Positions 1 through 11,349 are shown, counted from the first letter of the stretch. The stretch is DNA of 64,000 bases from Phaseolus vulgaris (GCF_000499845.2 NC_023756.2:4831306-4895305), one strand, 5' to 3'. Numbers and translations are program-made. The notes: generated by a model not told the origin, from the sequence alone.

Positions 1-142
1 AAAAAATATTAAAAAAGATGAAAACAACCCATTTTTCCTTAAACCTAAAAAAAAAGGATAAAAAAAATCAAAATAAAATCAAAACAATTTTCTCTAACAA
101 CTTCTCTCTCCTTCTCACATTTATCCAATTTTCTTCCCTTAC

Positions 143-232
143 TCACCAACAAACAAACAAGACAAAAAGATATCACCAACAAACAAACAAGACAAAAAGA
201 TATCACCAACAAACAAACAAGACAAAAAGATA
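143..232. repeat. 30-bp tandem repeat, three units
   Basis: Three perfect 30-bp units at 143-172, 173-202 and 203-232. Copy 2 of the block (about 20548-20580) holds only one shortened unit, so the array expanded after the block duplicated, or contracted in copy 2. It sits just outside the CACTA terminus at 240. Confidence 0.95.
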
Positions 233-239
233 GATATGT

Positions 240-530
240 CACTACAAGAAAAAATAATTTTAACGGGTTATTTTTACATTATACAGGGTTAAAACCTCTA
301 TTAAGTCATTTATCCAGAGTTGCATTTTCTCCCGCTAAATCAACCTTGGAGAACGTGTTCCCTGGGGTTTTTTTAAACCTCAAGAAAAGTCTTTCAAAAT
401 TTCTGTTAAATACTATGGGTTTAAGAACCTCTGTAAAATATCATGAGTTTCAAAACCTCCGTAAAATACCATAGGTTTAAGAACCTCAAAAAAATTCCAT
501 GAGTTTCAAAATTTCCATAAAATGACTTGT
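240..530 (+). mobile_element. CACTA transposon terminus and subterminal repeats (copy 1)
   Basis: The segment begins CACTACAAGAAAAA, the terminal inverted repeat typical of plant CACTA (En/Spm) elements. Degenerate subterminal motifs follow, alternating forms of 'gtttaagaacctc' and 'gagtttcaaaacctc' at about 418-510. No transposase and no matching opposite end were found, so this is a truncated end or the edge of a non-autonomous element. The same terminus is at 20585, so the insertion predates the block duplication. The inner limit is approximate. Confidence 0.6.
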
Positions 531-1936
531 CATTTGAAATAACATTCAATCTCATTTTCCACCATCTTTAACGGTCATCCTGACTTCTCTCTTCCACCAT
601 AGAGACATTTCTCTTCGACATAGGCTCAATGGCTATCGACGACAGTCCTAACAAAGAATCACAATTTAGCCACATTATATCTAAGGAGAAGAAACATTAA
701 ATAAGGCACTATCTTCTTCTTACTCCAATGTTGTTTATTCCATCAAGTTATTGCTCCAACTTGGGTCACTAGTCAATGTTACCTAACTCGACAACAACTA
801 GTATTATCACTGTGTTATATATCCTAAATAATTGCATTATCTATCAAATGTGAGGTTCAAAGTATTGTGTGTTCTTGACTAAAGATTACAAAAACATATT
901 GCAAAGAGAAATTAACTTTATTACTTCTCATTTTCACGGTGAATTAATTATTAGATACATTTTAAAATAAAGGTCTTAATTCAAAATATTTCAAAATTAT
1001 AAAAATTAAATATTAACAATTATAACTAAAACTAAAAGTGCACATTAAATATATCTACAAAATAAGTGAAGTTTTTTTTAAGTTTTTTTTAAGTTATATA
1101 CTAAAAGTTTTTTTTTAATAACTTTTGGAACTTAATGAAAGTTTGGAACTTGATGAAAGTTAAAAATTTTGTTAAAACTTATTTTTCGTATAGTGTGTGC
1201 AGCACACGCTTAGAACCAGCCCCCAAGAGTAGCACCATCCAACGGAGAACAACATTTCTATGAAAACAGAATATAGCAGAAGAGAAAAAAAAAAACTGTG
1301 CAGAACCAGAACATCAACAAGGAACAAAACAACAGAACCACAATACCAGATGTTACACAGCAGACAAAAAGTATTGCACATATTCATGCCACCACAGAGA
1401 AATTCATAGTACATTAATTGATCCAAGCCCAGTTCTTAACTTTTGTCACTGTAAAATTCTCAACCAGATCAACCACTGATTTGTTAAAAATGACGTAGTT
1501 TTTATGTTTCTATATCCCAAGTAATCGCCATCCACATGCACATAGAACACATCCTACACCCACCTGCACACCCTTGAGTATAAGGTTATCCGATGTGCTT
1601 TTGTTTTCCAAAAAGACTCAAAGCTAAATTGTTGCAGTTGTATAACCTGAGGTTCATGCCATTGATCTGTCCAAAAGTAGATTTTATCCCCTTTCCCAAC
1701 ATCTACTTCCTCCAAGAATCATATTTTGATTGATTCTCCCCTTAATGAAACGTGTTTTATCTATAGTATTGAGATTTAACAATCAAAATCTTGTTTAGGT
1801 TTGAAAGATGGTAACATTTTTCACGTGCAGATCTTAGTTAGGTTCCTTGGAAAAATAAAGCTGCGAACCCACAAACTATATCATTACAAAGCAAAATTAA
1901 ACAGAAACAGTAATAAAGCAAAGTTCCTACAAGCAT
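531..1936. other. Non-coding spacer within duplication copy 1
   Basis: AT-rich DNA with no convincing gene on either strand; the one longer frame (about 1172-1426, -) resembles nothing recognised. Most of the stretch aligns with 20870-22156. Positions 1275-1610 are unique to this copy and have no identifiable ends. The last 250 bp are the 3' flank of the UGT fragment and are nearly identical to the 3' flank of the complete UGT. Confidence 0.6.
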
Positions 1937-2613
1937 TCAGCAAACGTTGTTTTCGCATGCCAAACTTTTCCACTTGAATGCTAACTGCGAAAGGGTTTTT
2001 GTAGAAGATCCATGTTCTTTGAGAGTGTTAGCAGCAGCTTCTTTTAATGCCTTCATTCTCTTGCGCATTTCCCCTCCTTCTTTCTCTTCCATTACACACC
2101 TTATCATCTCAACAACTTCTACCCTTTCCACCAACCCTTTTTCACTCTCTCTTGGCCTCACTCCCACTTTCAGACCCTCACTCACCACAACAGCATTCAT
2201 CCTTTGCTCCGCAAACAGTGGCCATGTGATGAGTGGCACACCATGCACCACACTCTCTAGGGTTGAATTCCACCCACAGTGAGACAAAAACCCACCAACT
2301 GAACCATGTCCAAGGATTTCAATCTGGGATGCCCATGATGGAACAACCATACCTCGCTCTTTGGTCCTCTCCAAGAACCCACTTGGCAAGAACTCTAAGG
2401 GGTCTACATGCTTTTGTTCACCAAGATAAGCAGCATCGACAGCATCATTTGGAGCTCTCACAACCCACAAGAACTTGTGGTTACTCAATTCCAAACCATA
2501 TGCAAGCTCATTCATTTGCTCTTGTGAGAGCGTTCCACCACTCCCAAAAGAAACATACAAAACCGAACAATCTTGCTGCTTGTCCAACCATGTCAGACAC
2601 TCCAACCCAGTTG
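1937..2613 (-). pseudogene. UDP-glycosyltransferase fragment (UGT72-like), C-terminal half
   Basis: This encodes about 224 residues equal to the C-terminal half of the complete UGT at 22157-23584, with only a few substitutions. The PSPG donor-sugar box is present: it starts at WASQIEILGHG, contains HCGWNSTLES and ends at FAEQ. The N-terminal acceptor domain with the catalytic His is missing because homology ends at 2613. The open frame runs a few codons into unrelated DNA and finds an ATG at 2626, which I regard as fortuitous. A free C-terminal GT-B half should not be catalytic. The frame has no internal stop, so truncation is recent or is tolerated. Family assignment rests on the PSPG box and the SVLYVSFGSGGTL motif typical of UGT72. 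Confidence 0.9.
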
Positions 2614-2626
2614 TGTAATATGTCAC

Positions 2627-3583
2627 GTCATTGTCATGTCTGCAGCGTCAAATGTGTGTTAATGTAAGAAGGTGTCAATATATGAGGACTCTTTCATTAA
2701 GTAACATATTTATTATATAAATTTAGTTTGATAAAAATAAAAATAATATAAAAATAAGTAATGTTGTTATTTGATAAACATATCATATTTGAATTAGGGA
2801 CTAAAAATATGTGAGGATTTAAGAAAAAAATGTGAATAAAGTGTAAGTGTTTCGATTGAGGTTGAGGTATGTTAGAATAAATATGTGAGGAAAGTATTTG
2901 AGTGTTCTAATGGTTGTAAGAGGATTTTATTTAGGGTAATGATACATTGAAAACTCATATTTTTTATACAACTATATTACAATCCTTCATACTATTATTT
3001 TAATATTTTTTCATATCATTTAATTACAAATTTACCCTTTATTATATATATTTATATCTAAATCAAGAGTTGTATACAACTCTTAGGGTTGTCAAAGTAT
3101 CATTTTCCTTTTATTTATTTTTAATAGTGTAAATTGTAAGATTAGAAATTTATCCTTGTGTATAAAAAAATAAAAAAAATTGTACACATTTTAGTTAATT
3201 AAAATAATGTAAAATTTCAATTAAAAATAAAAAAATAAAAAAATGTAAAATTAAAATAAATAAATAAATAAAATATAAATATATTATTTTTTATTTTATT
3301 AATTCAAATTAATTTTTTAGTTAAATTAATGTATTTAGATAATTTTAATATTATTTAGGATGATTTAATTTATATTATATTATGTTATATATATATAATT
3401 AATATTAGTCATGATTTTTATTCTTATTATTATAAAAAATAATATATTTTATACATAGTAAATGGGTATTTAAAATATAGGATGAACATTAAGTAGTCAT
3501 TTATTGAAAGAAAAAGTATATAAAGTCATTACATTTAATCTGGAAAGAGATAAAGACATGTTAATTTCTTCGTAATTTTGAAA
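2627..3583. other. AT-rich intergenic spacer
   Basis: Very AT-rich, with many A/T homopolymers and TA-rich runs (for example around 3380-3400). I see no gene, RNA or clear transposon ends. A stretch at about 2935-3110 (tcatattttttatacaactata... gttgtatacaactcttag) resembles one at about 17728-17895, so it is probably a small dispersed repeat. Confidence 0.5.
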
Positions 3584-4075
3584 TTATGACAAAATTAAGA
3601 ACATACTAATGTTAATTAGAAAAAGAAAACACATCTCAACTAAGAACATTTGAATCCTTCTTGTGGAGACATTCAAACGTTTTTTCAAAAGACATATTTT
3701 ATTCCTTTGTCTAACAATAATTGCATATCTTTCACCGCCAAAGTCTTCAATGCACAATTTGAACAAATTACATCCTAGAACCATGCCACTTCTAATCTAT
3801 TTTGAAGAAAAGAATAAAATTAAACAATGAATAACTTTAAAATAACATTCTTAAGTTTGCATCAAACTTAGTTGAATAAATTTTACCTTGTACTTAGGAC
3901 AACCCCAAAATCGTTTTTCGACATTTTTTTCAGTTGTTGTTCTCAAAACAGAAAAATCTCCACAACCACAAATAGGTGCAACAAAGGCACTCGTGCTCCC
4001 ACCAACATGAATAAAAGTACAACGTTTTTGCACACCACTACCGGTACAATTAGACGGTGATAAGGTGTGATACAC
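3584..4075 (-). pseudogene. GRF-type zinc-finger protein, two exons, no usable ATG
   Basis: Exon 1 is about 4075-3887 and exon 2 is 3796-3584, with a 90-bp AT-rich GT-AG intron at 3886-3797 that keeps the frame (63 codons plus 71 including the stop). Exon 1 gives the GRF finger core CGCGDFSVLRTTTEKN then RFWGCPKYK, and exon 2 completes it with GCNLFKLCIED. A basic coiled-coil-like stretch (RQRNKICLLKKRLNVSTRR) and a hydrophobic C-terminal tail follow. This order (GRF finger, short coil, tail anchor) is the common layout of small plant GRF proteins, many of them transposon-derived, with presumed nucleic-acid binding. Upstream of exon 1 the frame meets a stop near 4091 without any ATG, so the start is lost or lies in an unseen exon. 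Confidence 0.7.
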
Positions 4076-4743
4076 ACACCTTGAAGGCCACTAAAGCAAT
4101 GCTATCAATTCTCCCAATTATGCAATAAAGATAATGGAGTCTAAATTTGATTTATGCATAATATAAATTAAATGTTACAAAAGTTGCATTCAAAGCAATA
4201 TCATTCTCTAAATGAGTACCATGAAAACCTGAATATTAATTAACAATTTATCAATGTTCAACATGAAAAATAAAAATTACAATAACAATAACATAATGAT
4301 AATACAATCATTGACGTTGATGACGTTCAATCTCATTTATTCAATCAATTTACTCCATGTAATGTTTAATTTTTCATCTAGAACCATGATTACGGGTAAG
4401 TGTCAATACAACATTATGAATACGATTACCGTTTCAGTGTAAAGTTACACCAGTACGGTTACCCTGAAAACTAATTATAATAACTCATAAAAAATTAAAT
4501 ATATATTTATAATGTAAATGACTATATAATTTCAATACTCTAATATAAAAAGTGATATCAAATTAAAATTTTCAATATTAAAATTGGGAATAAATAGTTT
4601 TATTAATGTCATAACTCCAAAATATATTATTAAATTCTAATTTTTCAAATTAGAGTTGAGTCATAGCTTAATCAACAATTAAAATCAATAAATGTCTAAC
4701 TTTTTGCATGAAATTTCACTAAATAATGACATTTATCAGTATG
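4076..4743. other. AT-rich intergenic spacer
   Basis: No gene recognised on either strand. It contains the upstream side of the GRF gene and TA-rich DNA. Confidence 0.5.
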
Positions 4744-6171
4744 TCCATCGTACATCTTTTTAAGAGTGATGTAACCGAGAGTTCACAAGTTCTTGGTAAA
4801 GTAAAGGATTTGGAAGCTTAGGTCCAAAACATTTCCCAAGAGAAGTCTGCAACTAATGACTTTTCTACGGCAAGTGCACCGCATTGTCAGAAGTAATAAT
4901 TTGTCCCTAAGGATGGATATCGAACCCACAAGAAACAATTGAATAATCAAGTAAAATATATTGCAATGATTAATAAGAAAACAAGTCAAAGAGTTTGTTG
5001 CTTCATTTGAGAAAATAAGGATTGAGGTTCATCTTTCTCACTCTTTTATATTTTGATTAGCATGATAATATTGTGTCCTTTGATTGACATTGATGTCCGT
5101 ATAAAAGTTATATATATCGATTTATCGCATATAAAATTATTAAGATGCTTTCTAAATATTGATTCCTCACATATTTATAAAAACTTCTCATCAGTAAGAT
5201 CAAATGTTGATAACAGTTAACATTTCAAATCTATTCCTAGCATTAAAATGTGTTAAGCATTATCATTTGGGTCAGAAACTTATAAGTACTTTCCAAACAA
5301 ATCTAAATTTCGAGATCATGGCGAACAAGCATTACTAACAAAATGATAATACCAATCGTCAATCAAGAACATAATATTATGTTTAGATATCACCTCAATA
5401 CATAAGAATTTTAATAGATTACTCTCAATCACAAAGGGTAAAATTAGTCACACATGTTGGTTGTTACAAACACAGAGAGCAAGAAAAGAAGATTTTGGAT
5501 GTTTCTCCTTGACGGTTACCTCCTCTAGGGTTTCTCACACCTCCTAATTTCCCAACTGGATTACAATTTACTCAATGGTGTTTTCCTCTCAATCTTTTGT
5601 GTATACGGTTGTGTCTCAAGCCTCCTATGTAACCTAATTGGCTTGGGTTAAGTGACTTCTTTCCTGGGCGTTATTGGGCTTGCTTGGGTGAGTTTCATGA
5701 AAAAAGACCTAACATCACTAGAGTAACCTCGCTTGGGCGAGCTTTGGTGAATGTTGGTGCGTTCCAACTTTCTCTTTTTAGCTTTGTATATTCTCATTTT
5801 GCTCAATCATCTCTATTCTTCCCTAAAATCCTGAAATCAACACAAATTTGGGAATAAATCGTTCTTATTCAAATTAAAATCACAACATATGTAAAAAAAG
5901 GTATAATTTCATAAACTATGGATTATTTTATGTTTATTTTATCAATTAATATTCACAAGTGTCTGTATTTTAATATAAAATATTACTGAAATCTAGGACT
6001 TATCAACAATTGAGGCAACTTTGCTAGCCAATAAGGAGGCCCTTGCCATTAAGCAAAAAGATACAAAAAAAAAAAAATATGCAGGTTGAGATGGACTTAC
6101 TAAAGATGGAGTTGGAAGCCATGAGAAAGGTGAAGAAGGAGGCTGAGGAGACCGTCAGGTGGATTTAAAGG
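4744..6171 (+). pseudogene. Coiled-coil ORF relic interrupted by an LTR-like insertion
   Basis: On the + strand, about 4744-4856 reads as a heptad-rich segment (LGKVKDLEA, one stop, VQNISQEKSATND). About 6010-6171 continues in the same style (ATLLANKEALAIKQKD, then MDLLKMELEAMRKVKKEAEE). Both pieces resemble the coiled-coil part of the antisense ORFs carried by Tat-lineage gypsy elements, compare 31959-32360 in this window. Between them lies about 1.15 kb of non-coding DNA, annotated separately. The relationship of the pieces is inference from composition and reading style. Confidence 0.45.
4857..6005. mobile_element. Probable solo LTR or LARD-like insertion
   Basis: The segment runs from TGACTTTTCTACGGCAAG to TAGGACTTATCA. 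It thus has TG...CA ends and partly inverted termini, with no protein-coding content, and it separates the two coiled-coil pieces. Flanking pentamers (ACTAA and ACAAT) do not match exactly, so a target-site duplication is not proven. It includes the phrase 'gatatcgaacccaca' and a 'cgcttgggcgagc' motif that I associate with legume LTR families. Confidence 0.45.
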
Positions 6172-7159
6172 GTACTTCAACAATCACAGTGTCGCAATTG
6201 GAATCGTGACAGGTGGACGACGAACCAAAATGATTTTGAAAATACAGAGAATGAAGTTGTTATCATAGTTTATTGTAGAAAACTACAAAAAAAATGGAAA
6301 GTTAGTCTGCGAACTAGATTTGGAGTCCGGGAATTGGTTACGTGTAGGGAAGGTATTAACACTCGTATTGTCCGAAGATAGTGTCTTTAATTAAATTTGC
6401 AAAATGAGTGTGGTTTTTTAAGAATGATTGTTTTTCCCCAGAAAGAGAAAAAAAAAATTGTTTAAAAATAAAGAAAAAAAATCATTTTTTTTATTTAGAC
6501 CCGACAAGGATTGTCCTTGGCCCTACGTAGTTCTGTTTGTAACAAAAATTAGGATTTACATAGTTCTAAAGGTTTTAATCTATTTGGATTTTTCCTGGTG
6601 TGAGGTGGACTTTTGCAAAAGTGAATAAAAGTAAAATGGAATTTTGAGAAAAGTAATCCCAATAAAAATTGACCTCGTTCCTACATATTTCTATTAAAAA
6701 CAGAAAATCATGGATTACGTAGTTCTAACAATAAGAATTGGGCTTTTTTTCTTAGAAAAAAAATTGTTTGTTTGTTGATTTTTTAATTTTGAATTTTTTC
6801 TATTTTTTGGATTTTATGTTTTTATTATTTATTATATTTTTATCAAAAAAAATAGTATTGAGTAAAATGTGATGCGTACGATCATACAATTACTCAAATA
6901 CTTATTTCAGGAAAAAGTAAAATATTTATTATATTTTTTTTAGGAAACTATAAGCTACTGGTGTATAAAATAAAAAAGAGTGACAAATACCAAAAGTATT
7001 GGGCCAACTAAATGGACCCAGGCTTATTTACGTAAGAGTGGTTTGGATATTAAAAGTGTTGTTGGCGAATAGCTAAATGTTGGGCAGTAGAATGAGTCCA
7101 AGCTTTTGAAAGCGTGGTGCAGATATAAGAAGCGTGGTACATATAATAAAAGTTATGTA
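6172..7159. other. Retroelement-derived non-coding spacer
   Basis: No gene is supported. About 6300-6400 contains 'ggagtccgggaattggtt' followed by 'gggaaggtattaacac', a phrase I recall from legume LTR-retrotransposon untranslated DNA. The rest is A/T homopolymer-rich. Confidence 0.35.
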
Positions 7160-7335
7160 CACTAAAAAAAATTATTAAATATAAATTAGTTTAAGAGAAA
7201 AAAAATTAATTACTATGTTTACTAAATTAGAAATCATTTTATAAACTAAAAAAAATATTAGTTTTTAAACTAAAAAATATTGATTTTTAAAATAGTTTTT
7301 ATTATTAATAAAAATTTATAAAATATTTTTTTAAT
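7160..7335 (+). mobile_element. CACTA-type MITE relic (one arm)
   Basis: Begins CACTAAAAAAAATTATTAAAT, closely resembling the end of the intact MITE at 14927 (CACTACAAGAAAATTATTAA). It shares its interior phrases: 'actaaattagaaatcatttt', then 'ttttattattaataaaaatt'. The opposite terminus was not found. Confidence 0.45.
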
Positions 7336-7433
7336 TGTTTTATTATGATAATTTCGGAAGTATCATATTCGATGTAGGTACAATAAATATGTTGTTCCAT
7401 TAAAAATGTATGATCTTTTATTTATATAATACT

Positions 7434-9956
7434 TCAACGTGGCTTTGGGTCGACAATCTCGGAAAACAACTCAAGCATCAACTTATCATTGGCCTTCGAA
7501 CTAATGTGGTGCTCTTCTATATCAAACACATCTTCACGAACTTCCTCTTCGCTTTCGTCGGCACTCTCTTGCAGTTTCAATGCAGACTCCAGCATCAAAA
7601 CGACATCGTTCATGGACGGCCTCTGAATCCCTTCTTGTGACAAACAACTGATTCCAATCTCGCAAATCATGGCGAAACACTGTGGAGCGATCTTCCCCTT
7701 TAATATTGGATCCACAATCTCCGCCACTGTCCCGTTTTGGTAGCAGTATCTGGCCCAACTAGCTAGTGACACCTGTTCGGTTTCTTCCGTATGGATAAGA
7801 GGAGAACGAGCAGAGTACCTCAAACAACACCACTCCAAAAGAATACACGTCAGACTTCTCCGTCAGCCGCTGCCGAATAAAATACTCCGGATCCAAATAC
7901 CCAAAGCTGCCTTTCACGGCGGTGCTCACATGGGCCTTCGACATCTCATTCGGCCCTATTTTTGATAACCCGAAGTCCGAAACTTTCGCCACCCACTTCT
8001 CATTCAACAAGATGTTCGTCGTTTTCACGTCCCGATGGATGATCACGTGCTTCGCACCACTGTGAAGATAGCGTAGACCGCGCGCGGCGCCAATGCAAAT
8101 CTTCAAGCGCTGCTTCCACGAGAGAGAGGGATTGTCGGTGCCGTAGAGATGGTCGCGGAGGTTTCCACGTCCCATGAAGTCGTAAACGAGGATCATCTCT
8201 TTGTTATCGCAGCAGTAACCGATGAGTGAGACCAGATGGCGATGGCGGAGCTGCGAGAGCATTTGGATCTCGTTCACGAACTCGCAAGCCCCCTGCTGGG
8301 AACCCTGTCTAAGGCGCTTGATGGCGACCGGGATTGAACCGTTGTCGATGTAGCCCTTGTACACGTGGCCAAATCCCCCTTCGCCGACGATGAAGACGCT
8401 GTCGAAGTTTTTGGTGGCGGCTTTGATCTCGACGAGGGAAAACTGACGGCATTGATCAGACGGCAGAGAAAAATTGTAGTCGTTGGTTGACTTGGTCGTT
8501 GAGAACAACAGCGGAGTCCACTTGGAAGTGGTGGAGAACAGGACAAAGAAAACGACAAGCGAGATGAAAACGACACATGATACTACCCCCGCCGTGATAC
8601 CAATCATCCGCCTTCTGTTATTAATCGGTCCGGGATAGGTCCGGCGAGGCTGTTAGACTGAACCGGGTCTGGATTGGGTCCGGCTAGGTTGTTTGATTGG
8701 TCTTCGCTGATTTTAAAGATCTCGAGACCGTTAAGGAAGGCGTCGCTATAAGTCGTATCCACACTGCTTTCGTAAGGGTGCATTTGAAGCGAGAGATTAA
8801 ACCTTTTCTGATTACCATTCTTGGGAATCATAACGGCGTAGTTTCTGTGCACAGCTACACCTTTTTGTTTCTCACTCCATTTCAATACATCTGCACGATC
8901 TTCAGCCAACTGGTTATTTATGTAAATGAAGAATCGTCTGTCACCCATGTCATTGATAAGAGGATCAAGCTCGCAAAAGTGGAACCTGAGAACGTAAGTG
9001 AAGCCACAATCAACGGGGAACACCCAAGTCAGGTTGCTCATTTTGTTCAGAGTGCCGTTTGTGCCCTGGTTACGCGCTGTTCTGAACAGTTCCTTGGGTG
9101 CCAGGTAATCGGGACTGACGGTTATGCTCATCTTCCCATCCATGTCAGCTGGTAGATCATTATTCTGTTGATTTTCTTTAATAAAAAAAGCTTCTTCGTC
9201 AGCCCAATCCCTGAACAAACAGATGTCGTTTTGTGGAGGGATTTGTTGACCTCCAGAGTTGATTCTATACTCAGTCTGGAGCGCAGAGCTGGTTTCAACG
9301 CTGTAGAGCGTGGTGGTTCCGACTTGCGTGAAGCCTATCTCATTTGGTGGGGTGTAATATAAATCGGTTGGCATGGAAAGCACCTCGATTCCATTGATGA
9401 AAGCGTAGGAGTTTGGATGGGAGGGAGTGAAGGTGAGGATAAGCCTCTCACCGTCGTTGACGTTGACCACATATTCTCGGAAGATAGTCTTAGTGGCTTG
9501 AGCGTCAGCAGCTTGAGCGTCGGCGGCTTGAGCGTCGGCGTGAAGAGAGGCGTTGAAAGCGTTGAGGAGAGTGAATTGGTTGGATTGAACGGTGAAAGAT
9601 GCGTGGCTGCGGGAAAAAGAAGGGTAATCGGCAGGGTAGAAGAAGAGGCGAAGGAATTTGGGGCCTGGGGAGACGGGGAAGGAGTAGTTGAATTGGGAAC
9701 GGGACAATCGTGCAGTGGAGTAGGGGATTTCATTGATGGAAAAAGACTGTGTTGTTGCCTTCTCTGAAACGGTGCCGTCTTGGGAAGATAAGTACTCTTC
9801 GTCGCCGGTCCACCTTCTTTGACCGTCGGAGGAATTCCCGGTGGTGCCGCAACTGATGGTGAAAATATCCTCTGGGAAATAATTGGCTTGGAGGTGTGTG
9901 GAGAAGTGTAGAAGGAGGAAGAAGAGTGTTAAGGAGGTGGTGAAGGTGATAGTCAT
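7434..9956 (-). pseudogene. CrRLK1L malectin-like receptor kinase with two frameshifts
   Basis: Read on the - strand, an ATG at 9956 opens a signal peptide of about 24 residues. A malectin-like ectodomain (about residues 30-400) follows. A transmembrane helix ([19 protein letters not shown]) leads to a Ser/Thr kinase with the P-loop [11 protein letters not shown], the lysine in VAIKRL, the catalytic loop [11 protein letters not shown] and DFGLSK. This is the FERONIA/THESEUS/HERKULES family of plasma-membrane wall sensors, normally intronless and about 830-890 residues; the composite would be about 840. The frame breaks twice. Near 8619-8622 one base seems lost just before NNRRR, giving a TGA at 8604. 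Near 7811, after FEVLC, two bases seem lost before ARSPLI. Otherwise all kinase motifs are present. It is a recent pseudogene, or carries two sequencing errors. Confidence 0.9.
9496..9540. repeat. 15-bp coding tandem repeat in the receptor ectodomain
   Basis: Three 15-bp units at 9496, 9511 and 9526 encode repeated Ala-Asp-Ala-Gln-Ala-type pentapeptides on the - strand, within the malectin-like region. Length change would stay in frame. Other CrRLK1L proteins I know of lack such an Ala/Asp/Gln insert at this point. Confidence 0.9.
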
Positions 9957-10020
9957 GGTTTGTGTTTGTGGTGAGAGGGAACAGAAGAAGAAGTGAATGA
10001 AGTCGCGGATAGAATTGCAT

Positions 10021-10890
10021 GGAAAGCGAGGAGAAAAAACATGCAGCGTTTTTTGTTAGCGAAAGACCTCTCTGCCTGTCTATTCAGTTGACGGTTTCTA
10101 CCAAAAATCAAAGTGCAAAAGCAAAACCGAACAAAACCTGTTAATGTTTTATTGGAGACTTAAAACAAAGTTAAAGAACTGAGAGGGCAAAGGAAAAAGT
10201 TTCTTTAATAACACCTAGAGAAGTGAAAAATATATATTTGAGAAACACTTATATTAATATAATAATATTTTTAGTTAAAAATAAAATAAAAATCAATAAA
10301 ATATTAATTTATTGAGATATTAAATTTATGTTTTTACTGTTGACAGTCTCAACATTATCAGCCTTCAAGGGCAAAATATACACATAACCATTAATTTTAT
10401 AAAAAAAAAAATCATTAAATTTAATTACATTTTACCACTCTTATAAAATTAAAATTTTGAATACCGATAAAATGAATGATATAAATTGTAAGATGGTAAA
10501 TTTATAATATTATTCTCAGTCGAATTTGGGCTACTTATACTTCACAAACATGACTGGTTTTAGTAACCTAAATATTATCCTCCATTGAATGTAAATTAGT
10601 GTGAATAAATAATTGTCGTTTCCTTCAACGTTTTTAGTTATTTTTTATTGTTTTCAAGTCAGGCGCTTTTTGTATATCAAATATTTTATTTTTATTTATA
10701 TTTTCATATTTTTTTAGTTAAATTTAATTTGTATCTTCATTAACTTATATTTTGGATATTGATATAATACTAAATTAAAGATACTCTCTTTTATCTCTTT
10801 TAGATAATTAAGTTTCTAGATAATAATTAATCGTAATTTAATAAGAAAAAAATATTCACAATGTCAGATGGCGAGTTCCTTCGAGAGAAT
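10021..10890. other. Intergenic spacer upstream of the receptor kinase
   Basis: The kinase gene reads leftward, so this holds its promoter side. The DNA becomes AT-rich beyond about 10200. No other gene or clear repeat was recognised before the copia target duplication at 10891. Confidence 0.5.
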
Positions 10891-10895
10891 AGTTC

Positions 10896-11216
10896 TGTTG
10901 GGAAAAACGGGTAATTTTCCCACTAAAACAAAACCCTAACAGAGCTACCCGACAAATAATATTAAATAAATAAAGCGGAATAATAAAAGAGATAAAGAGG
11001 AAAAAAACACACCCGAAAATTGTTAACGGAGTTCGACCTGTTTAGCCTAATCTCCGAGCACAGCAAAAACAACTCCCTTTTATTATTATGAGAGAAGATA
11101 TTACAAATTTGGGATATATAACAGTGAAGGAGAAGAGTTTAATTTATAACCCTCAAACCTCCTTCCCAAACAATGAACCCACCGATGTGGGACTTGGAAT
11201 TAAGCCAAAATCAACA
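10896..11216 (-). repeat. 3' LTR of copia element
   Basis: 321 bp, TGTTGGG...CAACA. The PPT sits immediately to its right at 11217-11231. Confidence 0.95.
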
Positions 11217-11349
11217 AATCTCCACCTTGGCTTAATTTCAAGTCCCACCTAAAACAAATCTTCTCAAAACATAACAAAAACAAACTTTACAGTGCTTCAA
11301 ATTTGCGCCTCCAGGCGCCAACTTCAAATGTGCAAAATATTAACCAAGT

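Larger units (their letters stand above)
1..2613. repeat. Dispersed duplication block, copy 1
   Basis: This block matches 20405-22834 in the same orientation. It carries a CACTA-type terminus, the spacer and the 3' half of a UGT gene. Homology stops abruptly near 2613, inside the UGT coding region: the next bases are unrelated here, while copy 2 continues into the rest of the gene. The copies differ by indels. Copy 1 has about 340 bp around 1275-1610 that is absent from copy 2, and copy 2 has its own insert at about 21706-21865. The left edge of the block lies outside the window. Confidence 0.9.

Noticed and set aside
1172..1426. - strand frame rich in Cys/Leu/Phe
   Set aside because: Low-complexity translation of A/C-rich DNA that is partly unique to one duplication copy; nothing supports a gene.
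8604..9956. Treating the malectin-like part and the kinase part as two genes
   Set aside because: The parts abut with a one-base frame change and match one CrRLK1L protein in order. There is no room for a separate promoter.
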